From positions 1-33,842 of the forward strand of contig RFII01000050.1 of the NCBI GenBank assembly GCA_003695265.1: a DNA stretch of 33,842 bases, written 5' to 3'. The translations under genes and the position numbers were made by a program. Positions within the stretch are counted from its first letter, which is position 1, and the number at the start of each line of letters is the position of its first letter. Origin of the DNA: Candidatus Woesearchaeota archaeon. Its GTDB lineage: Archaea; Nanobdellota; Nanobdellia; Woesearchaeales; J072. Below are positions 8,911-18,157 of this stretch, piece after piece. The notes below the pieces were generated by a model, which was not told the origin of the DNA, made no database searches, and worked only from the letters and a program-made list of their open reading frames with translations.

Positions 8911-9978
8911 ATGAAAATCATTCATAAAAACTTTAAGACAGGAGAATTAAAATTTCAAGTTCAGAACCCTGATGATTTGTGGCATGTAAGCCAAATAATC
9001 GATCCTGGAGACCTTGTCAGCGGTCAGACTTTTAGAAAAATCAAGATTGGTAACGAAGACCAAAGAAAAGCAGCGACTGTAAAAAAAAAAGTTTTTCTAA
9101 CCATAATGGTTGAGCGCGTTGAATTTCACAAGTACAGCGACACTCTGCGCGTTTTAGGCACGATTGTTGAAGGCCCGGAAGACCTGCAAAAAGGATCACA
9201 CCACACGATAAGCATTGAACAAAACTCAATAATAAAGCTGAAAAAGGAGAAATGGCTTTCTTTCCAAATAGAAAAAGTAGCAGAAGCATCCAAGCAGAAT
9301 CTGCCAAAAATAATCCTTTGCGTCATGGACCGCGAACAAGCAATCTTTGCTCTTTCAAAACAGTTTGATTACCAAATAATATCTTCTATTGAAGGTGATG
9401 TTGAGCGCAAGGAAAAAAGGGCTTCTTTCAAAGGAGGATTTTACACTGAAATAGTAAAAATTTTAAATGATTATTCTAAAAGGTACAAGCCAAAAAACAT
9501 TATTCTTGCGAGCCCGGCTTTTTTCAAAGATGACCTTTACAAAAGCATTAAGGATAAGGATTTGAAAGACCTCATTGTTTTAGCCACTTGCTCTTCTGTA
9601 AGCAAAAACGGCCTGAACGAGCTTCTTAAAAGGCCTGAAGTCCGTCAAGTTCTCCATCAAGACCGTGTCGCAAAAGAAATAAAATTTGTTGAGGAACTGT
9701 TGTCTGAAATCTCAAAGGACGGCGCAGCCTCGTACGGGTTTAACGAAACAAGGGATGCGGCAATTGCAGGAGCAGTAAAAACGCTTCTAGTAACAGACTC
9801 TTTTATTAAGAAAAAAAGAGAATCCGACGATTATTCTTCTCTCGATTCTGTTATGAAAGCAGTTGACGCTTCAAAAGGCGAAATTCACATAATAAGCTCT
9901 GACAACGACGCTGGAAAAAAACTTGATGGTCTCGGCGGAATAGGTGCTGTTTTAAGGTATAAAACAAATTTTTCATAA
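8911..9978 (+). CDS. pelA: Pelota homologue (Dom34, eRF1-like mRNA surveillance/ribosome rescue)
   Basis: MKIIHKNFKTGELKFQVQNPDDLWHVSQIIDPGDLVSGQTFRKIK and the C-terminal GEIHIISSDNDAGKKLDGLGGIGAVLRY are typical of archaeal pelota. Confidence 0.93.
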   Translation: MKIIHKNFKTGELKFQVQNPDDLWHVSQIIDPGDLVSGQTFRKIKIGNEDQRKAATVKKKVFLTIMVERVEFHKYSDTLRVLGTIVEGPEDLQKGSHHTISIEQNSIIKLKKEKWLSFQIEKVAEASKQNLPKIILCVMDREQAIFALSKQFDYQIISSIEGDVERKEKRASFKGGFYTEIVKILNDYSKRYKPKNIILASPAFFKDDLYKSIKDKDLKDLIVLATCSSVSKNGLNELLKRPEVRQVLHQDRVAKEIKFVEELLSEISKDGAASYGFNETRDAAIAGAVKTLLVTDSFIKKKRESDDYSSLDSVMKAVDASKGEIHIISSDNDAGKKLDGLGGIGAVLRYKTNFS

Positions 9979-10197
9979 TATATTTTTTTTCTATATTTAT
10001 ATATCCTAATCATTCTAGAAGAGGAATCTTTAAATAGTAGTTATTCTATAATAGTATAAGCATATATTAACTGTTAAGTAAAAAACAAAGCTTGTTCGGC
10101 TTGAAAAACCATTACTAAAGGGTAAAAAATCATAACATATTAATAGTAGTAGTTCATCAGTACTCAACATTGTAGTAAATGTCGGAGGGGATGATTG

Positions 10198-11016
10198 ATG
10201 ATTGTTAAAGAAGAATTTTTAAGCAAACTACGTCGATATTTTTCTCTTAATTTGTACGAAGTCAAAATCTGGACAGCTCTTCTTTCTCGCGGCGTTTCAA
10301 CAGCAGGCGAGCTTTCAGACATAGCAAACGTTCCAAGATCAAGAAGCTATGACATTCTTGAAAGCCTAGAAAAAAAGGGTTTTGTTGTCATGAAGCTTGG
10401 AAAGCCAATAAAATACGTTGCTGTTCCCCCAGAAGAAGTCGTTGAGCGCGTGAAGAAAAACGTTAAGTTGGACGCGGAGCGCCAGACAAAGCTTCTTGAA
10501 AAATTAAAGGACACTGAGATACTAACTGAACTAAATTCTCTCCACAATCAAGGAGTCGAGCTAATAGAACCGACCGACCTTAGCGGCTCCTTGAAAGGAA
10601 GGCATAACCTTTACAATCATCTTGAGCTGACAATAAAAAATGCTGAGGAATCAGTTACCATCATGACAACACAGTTAGGTCTTATAAGAAAGATTGAGGG
10701 CTTCAGACACGTGTTTGAGCAGCTGAAAAAGAGGGGTGTTAAAATAAGAATAGCAGCCCCAATAACAAAAGAATCTAAGGCAGCAGTAAAAAGCCTTGGC
10801 AACCTCGCTGAGATAAGGCACACTGACAACCCGGCAAGATTCGTTGTTGTCGACGGAAAAGAGCTTGTGTTTATGGTGTTGAATGACACTGAAGTGCATC
10901 CAACTTATGACGTTGGCATATGGGTTAACACGCCGTTCTTTGCGAGCGCCCTTGAAGGGTTGTTTGATTTGGCATGGAAGAACATGAAGCCGGTCAAAGC
11001 CACAGCCATCAAATAA
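10198..11016 (+). CDS. TrmB-family transcriptional regulator (N-terminal HTH plus PLD-like sensor region)
   Basis: LYEVKIWTALLSRGVSTAGELSDIANVPRSRSYDILESLEKKGFV is a TrmB-type wHTH. SD-like ggagggg at 10184-10190. The listed start 10195 is TTG, with ATG directly after at 10198. Confidence 0.85.
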   Translation: MIVKEEFLSKLRRYFSLNLYEVKIWTALLSRGVSTAGELSDIANVPRSRSYDILESLEKKGFVVMKLGKPIKYVAVPPEEVVERVKKNVKLDAERQTKLLEKLKDTEILTELNSLHNQGVELIEPTDLSGSLKGRHNLYNHLELTIKNAEESVTIMTTQLGLIRKIEGFRHVFEQLKKRGVKIRIAAPITKESKAAVKSLGNLAEIRHTDNPARFVVVDGKELVFMVLNDTEVHPTYDVGIWVNTPFFASALEGLFDLAWKNMKPVKATAIK

Positions 11017-11205
11017 ATATCTTTTTAACCTTTTTTTCTAAGCCTTTTTAACAAATAGTTAAGTAAATTTTGTTGTTTTGAATTATTGTAAAAATTCTTA
11101 GTCCTACCCACACCACCCAAAAGCATGAAAGCTTTCTAACTTAAGCTGACAGCACACTTAAATCACAAACTTTTTATACAGGATTATTCCTTTTTCCCCA
11201 CTATA

Positions 11206-12738
11206 ATGAACATTGACAAGATTATTGACACGCTGCACCCATTGGAAAGGGCAGTGCTTCCAGCACTTTCAAACCACAACAAATTTGAAGAGATAGTCTT
11301 CAACTCCAAATTAAAAGATATAGAAGTGATGCGCGCCCTGCAGTGGCTCCAAAACAAAGGAATAGTTGAATCAAAGCAGGAATCAAAGGAAATAATAAGC
11401 TTGGACCAAAACGGAAAAAAATATTTGGTGAGTGGCCTTCCAGAAAGAAAGTTTCTTGAATTAATAAAAGAGAAAGAAATGCCCCTTTCTTCAATTATGA
11501 ATGAGGGGAAATTTCAAAGAGAAGAGCTTAACGTTTGCATTGGAGTACTGAAAGGAAAAGCGGCAATAAGCGTTGAGAAGGGAAAGGAGTTACTTGTTTC
11601 AATAACAGAACAAGGGAGAAAATTATTGGAAAAAGAATTCTTGGAAGAAAAATTTCTGAAGAAAGATTTTCCTCTTGAAATATCTCAACTAACGCCTGAA
11701 GAAAGATTCGCTTTCCAAAACCTTCTGAAAAGGAAGAATTTCCTTCGTGTAGAAAACAAGAAAGTAAAATACTTTTTTTTAACCGATTTGGGGAAGCAAA
11801 TAATAGAAAAAGGCCTCGGCGACTCAGAAATCATAGACTCTTTGACGCCGTCAATGATCAAGGACGGGTCTTGGCGCAATAAAAAGTTCAGGAGATATGA
11901 TATAAAAGTTAACGTGCCAAAAACTTTCGGCGGAAAGCGCCACTTCGTGAGCCAGGCAATAGAATACGCTAAAAGAATCTGGCTGGACATGGGATTTAAG
12001 GAAATGACAGGACCAATAATTCAAACATCTTTTTGGAACTTTGACGCGCTTTTCACAGCCCAAGACCACCCAGTCAGGGACTTACAAGACACGTTTTACA
12101 TTAAGGACCCTGCACACGGCAAGCTTCCAAAAAAAGAATTAGTGATGAAAGTAAGAAAAGCGCATGAAGAAGGCGTTGCAGGAAGCACGGGCTGGAATTA
12201 CTCATGGAATCAAAAGGAAGCAACGAAAAACGTTTTGAGAACACACACAACTGTCCTGAGCGCCAGAACAATCGCAGCCCTGAAAAAAGACGAGCTTCCC
12301 GCAAAATACTTTTCAGTGGCGAAATGCTTCAGGAATGAGACTCTTGACTGGAGCCACTTGTTCGAGTTCAACCAAACAGAAGGCATTGTTGTTGATGAAA
12401 ACGCCAATTTTAGGCACCTTCTGGGGTATTTGAAAGAGTTTTTTGCAAAGATGGGTTTTCCAAAAGCAAGGTTTAGGCCCGCTTATTTCCCATACACAGA
12501 GCCAAGCGTTGAGATAGACGTGCTTCACCCAGTTCATAAAGAATGGGTTGAACTAGGCGGAGCAGGAATTTTCCGGCCAGAAGTAGTTGTTCCTCTTTTG
12601 GGAAAAGACATTCCTGTGCTTGCGTGGGGGCCCGGCTTTGACCGCATAATACTTGATTATTACAAGATAAATGATATAAGGGAACTTTACAAGAATGACC
12701 TTAACCAGCTGAGAACAATAAGAGCTTGGATGAAATAA
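11206..12738 (+). CDS. pheS: Phenylalanyl-tRNA synthetase alpha subunit
   Basis: N-terminal wHTH-like region; motifs MTGPIIQTSFWNFDALFTAQDHPVRDLQDTFYI, SVAKCFRNETLDWSHLFEFNQTEGIVV, LAWGPGFDRI. Confidence 0.96.
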   Translation: MNIDKIIDTLHPLERAVLPALSNHNKFEEIVFNSKLKDIEVMRALQWLQNKGIVESKQESKEIISLDQNGKKYLVSGLPERKFLELIKEKEMPLSSIMNEGKFQREELNVCIGVLKGKAAISVEKGKELLVSITEQGRKLLEKEFLEEKFLKKDFPLEISQLTPEERFAFQNLLKRKNFLRVENKKVKYFFLTDLGKQIIEKGLGDSEIIDSLTPSMIKDGSWRNKKFRRYDIKVNVPKTFGGKRHFVSQAIEYAKRIWLDMGFKEMTGPIIQTSFWNFDALFTAQDHPVRDLQDTFYIKDPAHGKLPKKELVMKVRKAHEEGVAGSTGWNYSWNQKEATKNVLRTHTTVLSARTIAALKKDELPAKYFSVAKCFRNETLDWSHLFEFNQTEGIVVDENANFRHLLGYLKEFFAKMGFPKARFRPAYFPYTEPSVEIDVLHPVHKEWVELGGAGIFRPEVVVPLLGKDIPVLAWGPGFDRIILDYYKINDIRELYKNDLNQLRTIRAWMK

Positions 12739-12794
12739 TAAAATCATTAAAAACAATTAACAAAATAAAATCTGAAAAAACAAATAGGATAAAA

Positions 12795-14441
12795 ATGCCC
12801 GCAGTAACATTAAACAAGAAAGTCTTTGAAAAGCTTGTTGGAAAGAAACTGTCAGACAAGTTTCTCTCAGAAAGGATTCCTATGATTGGAACAGACTTAG
12901 GCAAAATAACACAAGACAATATAGAAGTTGAGGTTTTCCCTAACAGGCCTGACATGCTGTCCGAGCAGGGCTTCGCAAGGGCTTTTAGAAGCTTTATAGG
13001 TTTAAAAAAAGGCCTGCAGACTTACACTATTAAAAAAAGCAGCTACAAAGTAATAATCGACCCCTCTGTCAAGAACGTCAGGCCGTACACCGCGTGCGCT
13101 GTTGTCAAAGGTATAATGTTTGATGATGAGAAAATTAGGGAAGTAATCCAAATACAGGAAAAGCTTCACGTCACTTATGGAAGGAACAGGCGAAAAGTAG
13201 CTATCGGAATTTATCCGTTTGAAAAAATAAGAACTCCAATAAAATACTTGGCGAAGAGGCCTGAAGAGATCAGGTTCAAGCCTTTGGAATCTCCACGCGT
13301 AATGAATGGAAGGCAGATTCTTTCCCAGCACGGCACAGGTAGAGAATACGCCCATCTTCTTGAAGGATTCTCAAAATTCCCTGTTTTCATTGACGCAAAC
13401 AAAAAAGTGCTTTCAATGCCTCCAATAATCAACAGTGATGACGTTGGCAAGATAACAGAATCAACGAGAGACGTTTTTATTGAGTGCTCCGGATTTGATT
13501 TTAATGTTCTGAGCAAATGCCTTAACATGATTGTAACCGCTCTGGCTGACATGGGCGGAACAATTTATTCTATGCAGTTAAATTACGGAAGCAAAAAAAT
13601 CGTAACACCAAACCTCGAGCCAGAAAAAATGAAGATTGACATAAATTACATAAACAAGATTTTAGGGCTCAGCCTTAAAGAACCTGAAATAAAAAAATAT
13701 TTGCTTATGATGGGCTTTGGCTATAAGAATAAAACTGTTCTTATTCCAGCGTACAGGGCAGACATACTGCACCAAATTGACTTGGCAGAAGACATAGCTA
13801 TTGCTTACGGTTATGAAAACTTTAAGCATGAAATTCCGAACGTCTCAACCATTGCCAAGGAAGACGAATTTGAGGTTTTTAAGAGGAGAATAGCAAACAT
13901 TCTTGTCGGTCTCGGATTGATTGAAGTGAACACTTACAACTTGACTAACGAGGAAATACACAACAAAAAACCGAATTCTGACCTGAAGGGTATTGAAATA
14001 ATCGATGCCAAAAACGGCGACTTTAATCTTTTGAGGGCGTGGATGATCCCAAGCCTTTTGAACGTTTTAAGCGAGAACAAGCGCTACGAATACCCTCAGA
14101 AAATCTTTGATATTGGATATGTTTTCAAGCCGGACGCAACAACAGAAACAAGGATTGCTGAGATGCAAAGGCTTTGCGTAATTGTTTCGCATGCAAAAGC
14201 TGATTATACAGAAATAAAGCAGGTGCTTGACTTTTTGATGAGCACCCTAAACCTGAGCTATGAAATAGAAGATGTTGACAACAACACCTTTATTCCAGGC
14301 AGGGTCGGCCGAGTTTCAGTTAAAGGAAGAAAAGTTGCGTTTATAGGAGAAATTCACCCGCAAGTGCTGGAAAACTTTAATCTGGAAATGCCTGTAGCAG
14401 CATTAGAACTAAACCTTACCGACCTTTTTGGCGTCTTCTAA
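12795..14441 (+). CDS. pheT: Phenylalanyl-tRNA synthetase beta subunit
   Basis: MPAVTLNKKVFEKLVGKKLSDKFLSERIPMIGTD...VEVFPNRPDMLSEQGFARAFRSF. The listed ORF begins at 12726, but the ATG at 12795 gives the usual N-terminus. Confidence 0.94.
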   Translation: MPAVTLNKKVFEKLVGKKLSDKFLSERIPMIGTDLGKITQDNIEVEVFPNRPDMLSEQGFARAFRSFIGLKKGLQTYTIKKSSYKVIIDPSVKNVRPYTACAVVKGIMFDDEKIREVIQIQEKLHVTYGRNRRKVAIGIYPFEKIRTPIKYLAKRPEEIRFKPLESPRVMNGRQILSQHGTGREYAHLLEGFSKFPVFIDANKKVLSMPPIINSDDVGKITESTRDVFIECSGFDFNVLSKCLNMIVTALADMGGTIYSMQLNYGSKKIVTPNLEPEKMKIDINYINKILGLSLKEPEIKKYLLMMGFGYKNKTVLIPAYRADILHQIDLAEDIAIAYGYENFKHEIPNVSTIAKEDEFEVFKRRIANILVGLGLIEVNTYNLTNEEIHNKKPNSDLKGIEIIDAKNGDFNLLRAWMIPSLLNVLSENKRYEYPQKIFDIGYVFKPDATTETRIAEMQRLCVIVSHAKADYTEIKQVLDFLMSTLNLSYEIEDVDNNTFIPGRVGRVSVKGRKVAFIGEIHPQVLENFNLEMPVAALELNLTDLFGVF

Positions 14442-14780
14442 TTTTTTCTCTTCCTTTTCCTTCTTTTTCTCTTCCTTTTTCTCTTCTTTTTTTGTTTGTT
14501 TTTGCAGGGATTTTTCAGGTTTCTTCTCTTTTTTCACTTTCTCCTTTATTTCAATGCCTAACTTCTTAAATTCTCTAACAACTTCTGCGTGGCTCGCGCC
14601 TTTAGAAATCTTTATAACCTTGCTTGTCGGCTCAATATGCTTTACATTGCACTTCTTCCTTCTCGTCTCGCCGTCTATAAGAACATAATTGTTGTTAAGA
14701 ACGTCAACTATTACACATCTCTTGTTGCTGTCCCTTCCGGCAATCTTCAAGCACACTCTCCCCACTTCAATAACTGCCAT
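14409..14780 (-). CDS. rpl14e: Ribosomal protein eL14 with K/E-rich C-terminal tail
   Basis: MAVIEVGRVCLKIAGRDSNKRCVIVDVLNNNYVLIDGETRRKKCNVKHIEPT. Confidence 0.92.
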   Translation of the reverse strand: MAVIEVGRVCLKIAGRDSNKRCVIVDVLNNNYVLIDGETRRKKCNVKHIEPTSKVIKISKGASHAEVVREFKKLGIEIKEKVKKEKKPEKSLQKQTKKEEKKEEKKKEKEEKKLEDAKKVGKV

Positions 14781-14782
14781 TT

Positions 14783-15052
14783 TCAGATACTCCTCGCTTT
14801 TTTCTTAAGCTCTTTTCTCGAGCAGGCAGAGCACAAAACACCGCCGAAAGCCCTCTCAGGCCTTTTCTTTGTTTTCGCCATGTTTTTCATCTTTTTAGGC
14901 CTTTCCCTAGCAACTCCTGCAAGCGGTTTGCGGCAAGAAGCGCATATGGCTTTCGCTGGCTTTTTTTTCTTATAATGAATCTTTGTTTTTCCTCCAGGTG
15001 TTTTTACAAAAACCTTTCTTAACGTCCTTGATTTGTGTCTTCCGCTAGGCAT
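14783..15052 (-). CDS. rpl34e: Ribosomal protein eL34
   Basis: MPSGRHKSRTLRKVFVKTPGGKTKIHYKKKKP...CASCRKPL...CSACSRKEL. Internal ATG at 15052 preferred over the listed start at 15097. Confidence 0.93.
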   Translation of the reverse strand: MPSGRHKSRTLRKVFVKTPGGKTKIHYKKKKPAKAICASCRKPLAGVARERPKKMKNMAKTKKRPERAFGGVLCSACSRKELKKKARSI

Positions 15053-15100
15053 TTTTCTCTGGAATAATATTTTATTTAAAAAACTTGCGCATGACAAGCG

Positions 15101-15862
15101 TTAATAAACCTTCATAACCTTTCTGAGAGCTGAACTTAGCACTACTGCCATTATTAAGTAAGCCCAAATCCATGTCAACCCAAAAATCCTTATTTTTTTA
15201 TTGCTAACCCTTATTGAGGCAACGCCATCCTTGTTCACATACTGCAGCGGCTCCAAATACTCTTTTCCGTCTGTTATTAACACTTCTTGCTTGAACAAGT
15301 TGTTATCATAATTAAAAACAAGAGAATATTTACCCTTTTCACCTTTTAATCTCCAAACAACCTCTTTCTCCTTTATCGTTTTTGTTTCATCATCAAGCAA
15401 AGTAATCCCTTCCGGAACCATTAACGTAATGTTTCCTTCAGAGCCTCTTGCAAGCCTCACAGTAACATTGAACTCTTGGCCTGGCATGATCGGCTCATAA
15501 GCAATGTTTGTGGCAAGCCACGAAAAAATTATTAGGAGTGGTATTGTTGTGAAAAGCATAGGCCTCATGCTTCCCTTGAACTGCCTGCCCATCATATCCC
15601 ATGATTTCTTCTGCAATGCCATAACTTTTTTAGGGTCTTTTTCCTGCTTCATCTCATTCTGTAGCTTTTTCATATCCTCCTTAACTTTTCTCAACTCTTC
15701 CTGATTCGTTGTCTTCTTGTAAATCAACGTCGTTATAAAAGTAATTATTGCAGTGATTATAAAAACAGTCCAGAAGGGTGGCAGGTTCAGCAATGGCTTT
15801 AAAACAGGGTCAAGGATTGGGTTGAATATTTTTGCGAACCAGTTCAGTAATCCGCTAGCCAT
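15101..15862 (-). CDS. EMC3/TMCO1-family (DUF106) YidC-like membrane protein
   Basis: TM, coiled coil (EELRKVKEDMKKLQNEMKQEKDPKKVMALQKKSWDMMGRQFKGSMRPMLFTTIPLLIIFSWL), then TMs. Location next to secY is classic for this family. Confidence 0.88.
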   Translation of the reverse strand: MASGLLNWFAKIFNPILDPVLKPLLNLPPFWTVFIITAIITFITTLIYKKTTNQEELRKVKEDMKKLQNEMKQEKDPKKVMALQKKSWDMMGRQFKGSMRPMLFTTIPLLIIFSWLATNIAYEPIMPGQEFNVTVRLARGSEGNITLMVPEGITLLDDETKTIKEKEVVWRLKGEKGKYSLVFNYDNNLFKQEVLITDGKEYLEPLQYVNKDGVASIRVSNKKIRIFGLTWIWAYLIMAVVLSSALRKVMKVY

Positions 15863-17269
15863 TTAAGCCTCCATGAACCTTCTTAGCATTGGGTGCATGT
15901 CCATCATATGCTGCCTTGCAATCTCCTCATAAAGCCTGTAAACAATCATTACTGCAAGCAAAATTCCTGTTCCCCTGCTCAGTGCTCCGCTTAAGTCAGC
16001 AAGGCCTGCTAGTATCCCAACAGTGATTCCTCCCATAACAGTCAGAGGCCAAATATACCTGTCAAGTATTCTTTCCAAGACGCGCTGGTCTTTTCTGAAG
16101 CCAGGTATTTGCAGTCCTGACGACATTATGTTCTTTGCCTGGGTTTTTGCGTCCATTCCTGCTGTTTGAACCCAGAATATGGAAAAGATTACTGATCCTC
16201 CAAGCATGACTAGCAGGTACACCAACGAATGCAATAATGAAGACCAAGTGAAGCTCCCTTTTATTATAAGGCCTACAATGTTCGTGTGGGCTATCCATGC
16301 CACTAGGCCGCTTGCCGGCGTGTTGCCTACAAAAGTCCCTAAGAACGGGTGGCCCCAGTTTTGCAGCAAGTGAGCCCACAACTGCACGTTTGCCATGAGA
16401 GCAGCCACTAAAATGACTGGAATATTGCTCGTGTAAATAAAGTTAAGCGGCCACCTTATGCCATGCCCCCTCACACGGCCGAATGAGAGCGGAATTTCTA
16501 TCTTCATTGCCTGCGCGTAAACAGCCATTACAAAAACAAGCACTGTTGAAGCCAGAGCAGCAACTTTCAAGCCTGCTGTTACAGGGTCTCCTGCTGCTAA
16601 TGACTGGAATAATGCTGGAATCGCTCCTGCAGAAACTCCGGGGTTTGTAGGGCTCGGCAACGGGCTGAATGCCTGCACGAATATGCTCTGCGAGACGTTT
16701 GCTGCTATGAACAAGCTTACTCCTGACCCGAAGCCCCATTTGCTTACAACTTCATCCATAAAAACAATTAATATTCCACCTATTGTTAGCTGAGTGATTA
16801 AAAGGAACTGGAGGCTTGTATAAACTCCTGTTCCTGCCAACTCGGATGGGGGGGCTAATCCTCCCATTAAAACATAAATGCTTGCTTCAAAAACAGTGAA
16901 GCCTATTGTGAGAAGTTTTTGCAGTCCCTGAAACTTTCTCTTTCCATCATGGGATGTGAGGTCAAACTTGAATATGCCGCTTCCATTCAATAATTGAAGC
17001 ACTATTGACGCTGTGACAATAGGCCCTATTCCAAGAGAAAGAACTGAGCCGAAATGAGCTCCTAAAACAATGGACAAAAACTCAAACTGCTGAAGCGCAT
17101 TCTGCCCAAGCCCGAACAAAGGGAATAATCCAAGAGCATAAAACAGAATTAATATTAATCCAGTCCATTTGAGCTTTTCTTTAAAAGACAGCTTTTTTTG
17201 CGTCGGAGCAGCTACTTCTGGAAGGTTGAAAAGAATATTGTCTATCCAGCTCATCTTACTCTTCTCCAC
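15863..17269 (-). CDS. secY: Protein translocase subunit SecY
   Basis: Polytopic; GLFPLFGLGQNALQQFEFLSIVLGAHFGSVLSLGIGPIVTASIVLQLLNGSG; located at the end of the spc-like cluster. Confidence 0.95.
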   Translation of the reverse strand: MEKSKMSWIDNILFNLPEVAAPTQKKLSFKEKLKWTGLILILFYALGLFPLFGLGQNALQQFEFLSIVLGAHFGSVLSLGIGPIVTASIVLQLLNGSGIFKFDLTSHDGKRKFQGLQKLLTIGFTVFEASIYVLMGGLAPPSELAGTGVYTSLQFLLITQLTIGGILIVFMDEVVSKWGFGSGVSLFIAANVSQSIFVQAFSPLPSPTNPGVSAGAIPALFQSLAAGDPVTAGLKVAALASTVLVFVMAVYAQAMKIEIPLSFGRVRGHGIRWPLNFIYTSNIPVILVAALMANVQLWAHLLQNWGHPFLGTFVGNTPASGLVAWIAHTNIVGLIIKGSFTWSSLLHSLVYLLVMLGGSVIFSIFWVQTAGMDAKTQAKNIMSSGLQIPGFRKDQRVLERILDRYIWPLTVMGGITVGILAGLADLSGALSRGTGILLAVMIVYRLYEEIARQHMMDMHPMLRRFMEA

Positions 17270-17711
17270 TATCTTTTGAAGCGTTTAGAACATTAACTTG
17301 TCCGCCGGACTTTTGTACTTTTTCAACAGCCTTTTTTGACGCTTTTTCAACGCTTATGCTCATTTTTGTTTTTATGCTTCCCTTGCTTAGCAGCTTTTCG
17401 TAGCCGAGCTTTCCCAAATCTATAATGTAAGCATCTTTTTCTTTTGCTGCCAGGCCTTTTTTCTCCCACGCAGCCAGCTTTTTTTCAACGTCTCCCAAAT
17501 TTATTGCTTTGATTTTTTTCGCTTTCTTAAACCCGTACTTGCCGAAATACTTGCTTTTCCAAATGTTCGGCTTTTTTGCATCGCCTTTTTTTCCTGTGCC
17601 GGCCATACCTCTTCCTCCTCGGTTGCCTGCTCCGCGATGCTTTTTCATTGCGCCCCAGCCGTGTGTTTTGGAGCCGCGCTGCCTCGTATTCTTCTTTCTT
17701 TTGTTTCTCAT
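17256..17711 (-). CDS. rpl15: Ribosomal protein uL15
   Basis: MRNKRKKNTRQRGSKTHGWGAMKKHRGAGNRGGRGMAGTGKKGD. Confidence 0.94.
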   Translation of the reverse strand: MRNKRKKNTRQRGSKTHGWGAMKKHRGAGNRGGRGMAGTGKKGDAKKPNIWKSKYFGKYGFKKAKKIKAINLGDVEKKLAAWEKKGLAAKEKDAYIIDLGKLGYEKLLSKGSIKTKMSISVEKASKKAVEKVQKSGGQVNVLNASKDSGEE

Positions 17712-18157
17712 GGTAACATCTTTTTTATCAAATCATTAATTTTTTTACCCCTGTAACCAAGGGCGCCTCCTTTCGTGAAAGCCTTTTTTATGCCTTTCCT
17801 CTCAAAACCACCTCTTGGCGGGTGAAGGCAATAAACTCTCATTTTCTCATTCTTTACTTTTCTTTCTTTCAAACCCTTAAATAATGACTCATCGACTTCT
17901 CCCCATGTTACATAATCCTTGCACTTCCTTATCATGCCAAGAATGCTTGCATTGTTCGGAACAATAACGCAACTGTTTTTCTTATGTAAATTAAGCATTT
18001 TAAGGGTGTCCTTTATTGCGGATTTTACCTTGATATCTCCTCTAATTCTAATAACAGCAATGCTTTCCGATTTCTCGGCTTTTTTCACAGCAGCTTCTTT
18101 TTTTACTGCTTCCTGCTTTTTCTCTGCATTCTCATTTTTCTTCTGCTTTTGCTCCAT
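17708..18157 (-). CDS. rpl30: Ribosomal protein uL30 with charged N-terminal extension
   Basis: IAVIRIRGDIKVKSAIKDTLKMLNLHKKNSCVIVPNNASILGMIRKCKDYVTWGEV after about 32 K/E/A-rich residues. Confidence 0.92.
   Translation of the reverse strand: MEQKQKKNENAEKKQEAVKKEAAVKKAEKSESIAVIRIRGDIKVKSAIKDTLKMLNLHKKNSCVIVPNNASILGMIRKCKDYVTWGEVDESLFKGLKERKVKNEKMRVYCLHPPRGGFERKGIKKAFTKGGALGYRGKKINDLIKKMLP

Noticed and set aside
11127-11136. GAAAGCTTTC palindrome upstream of pheS
   Set aside because: Single 10-bp palindrome in AT-rich sequence, about 40 nt upstream of the TATA-like element; not enough for an operator call.
12313-12537. Minus-strand ORFs inside pheS (also 12101-12304 and 11685-11990)
   Set aside because: Antisense of a confidently identified synthetase; no coherent protein features.
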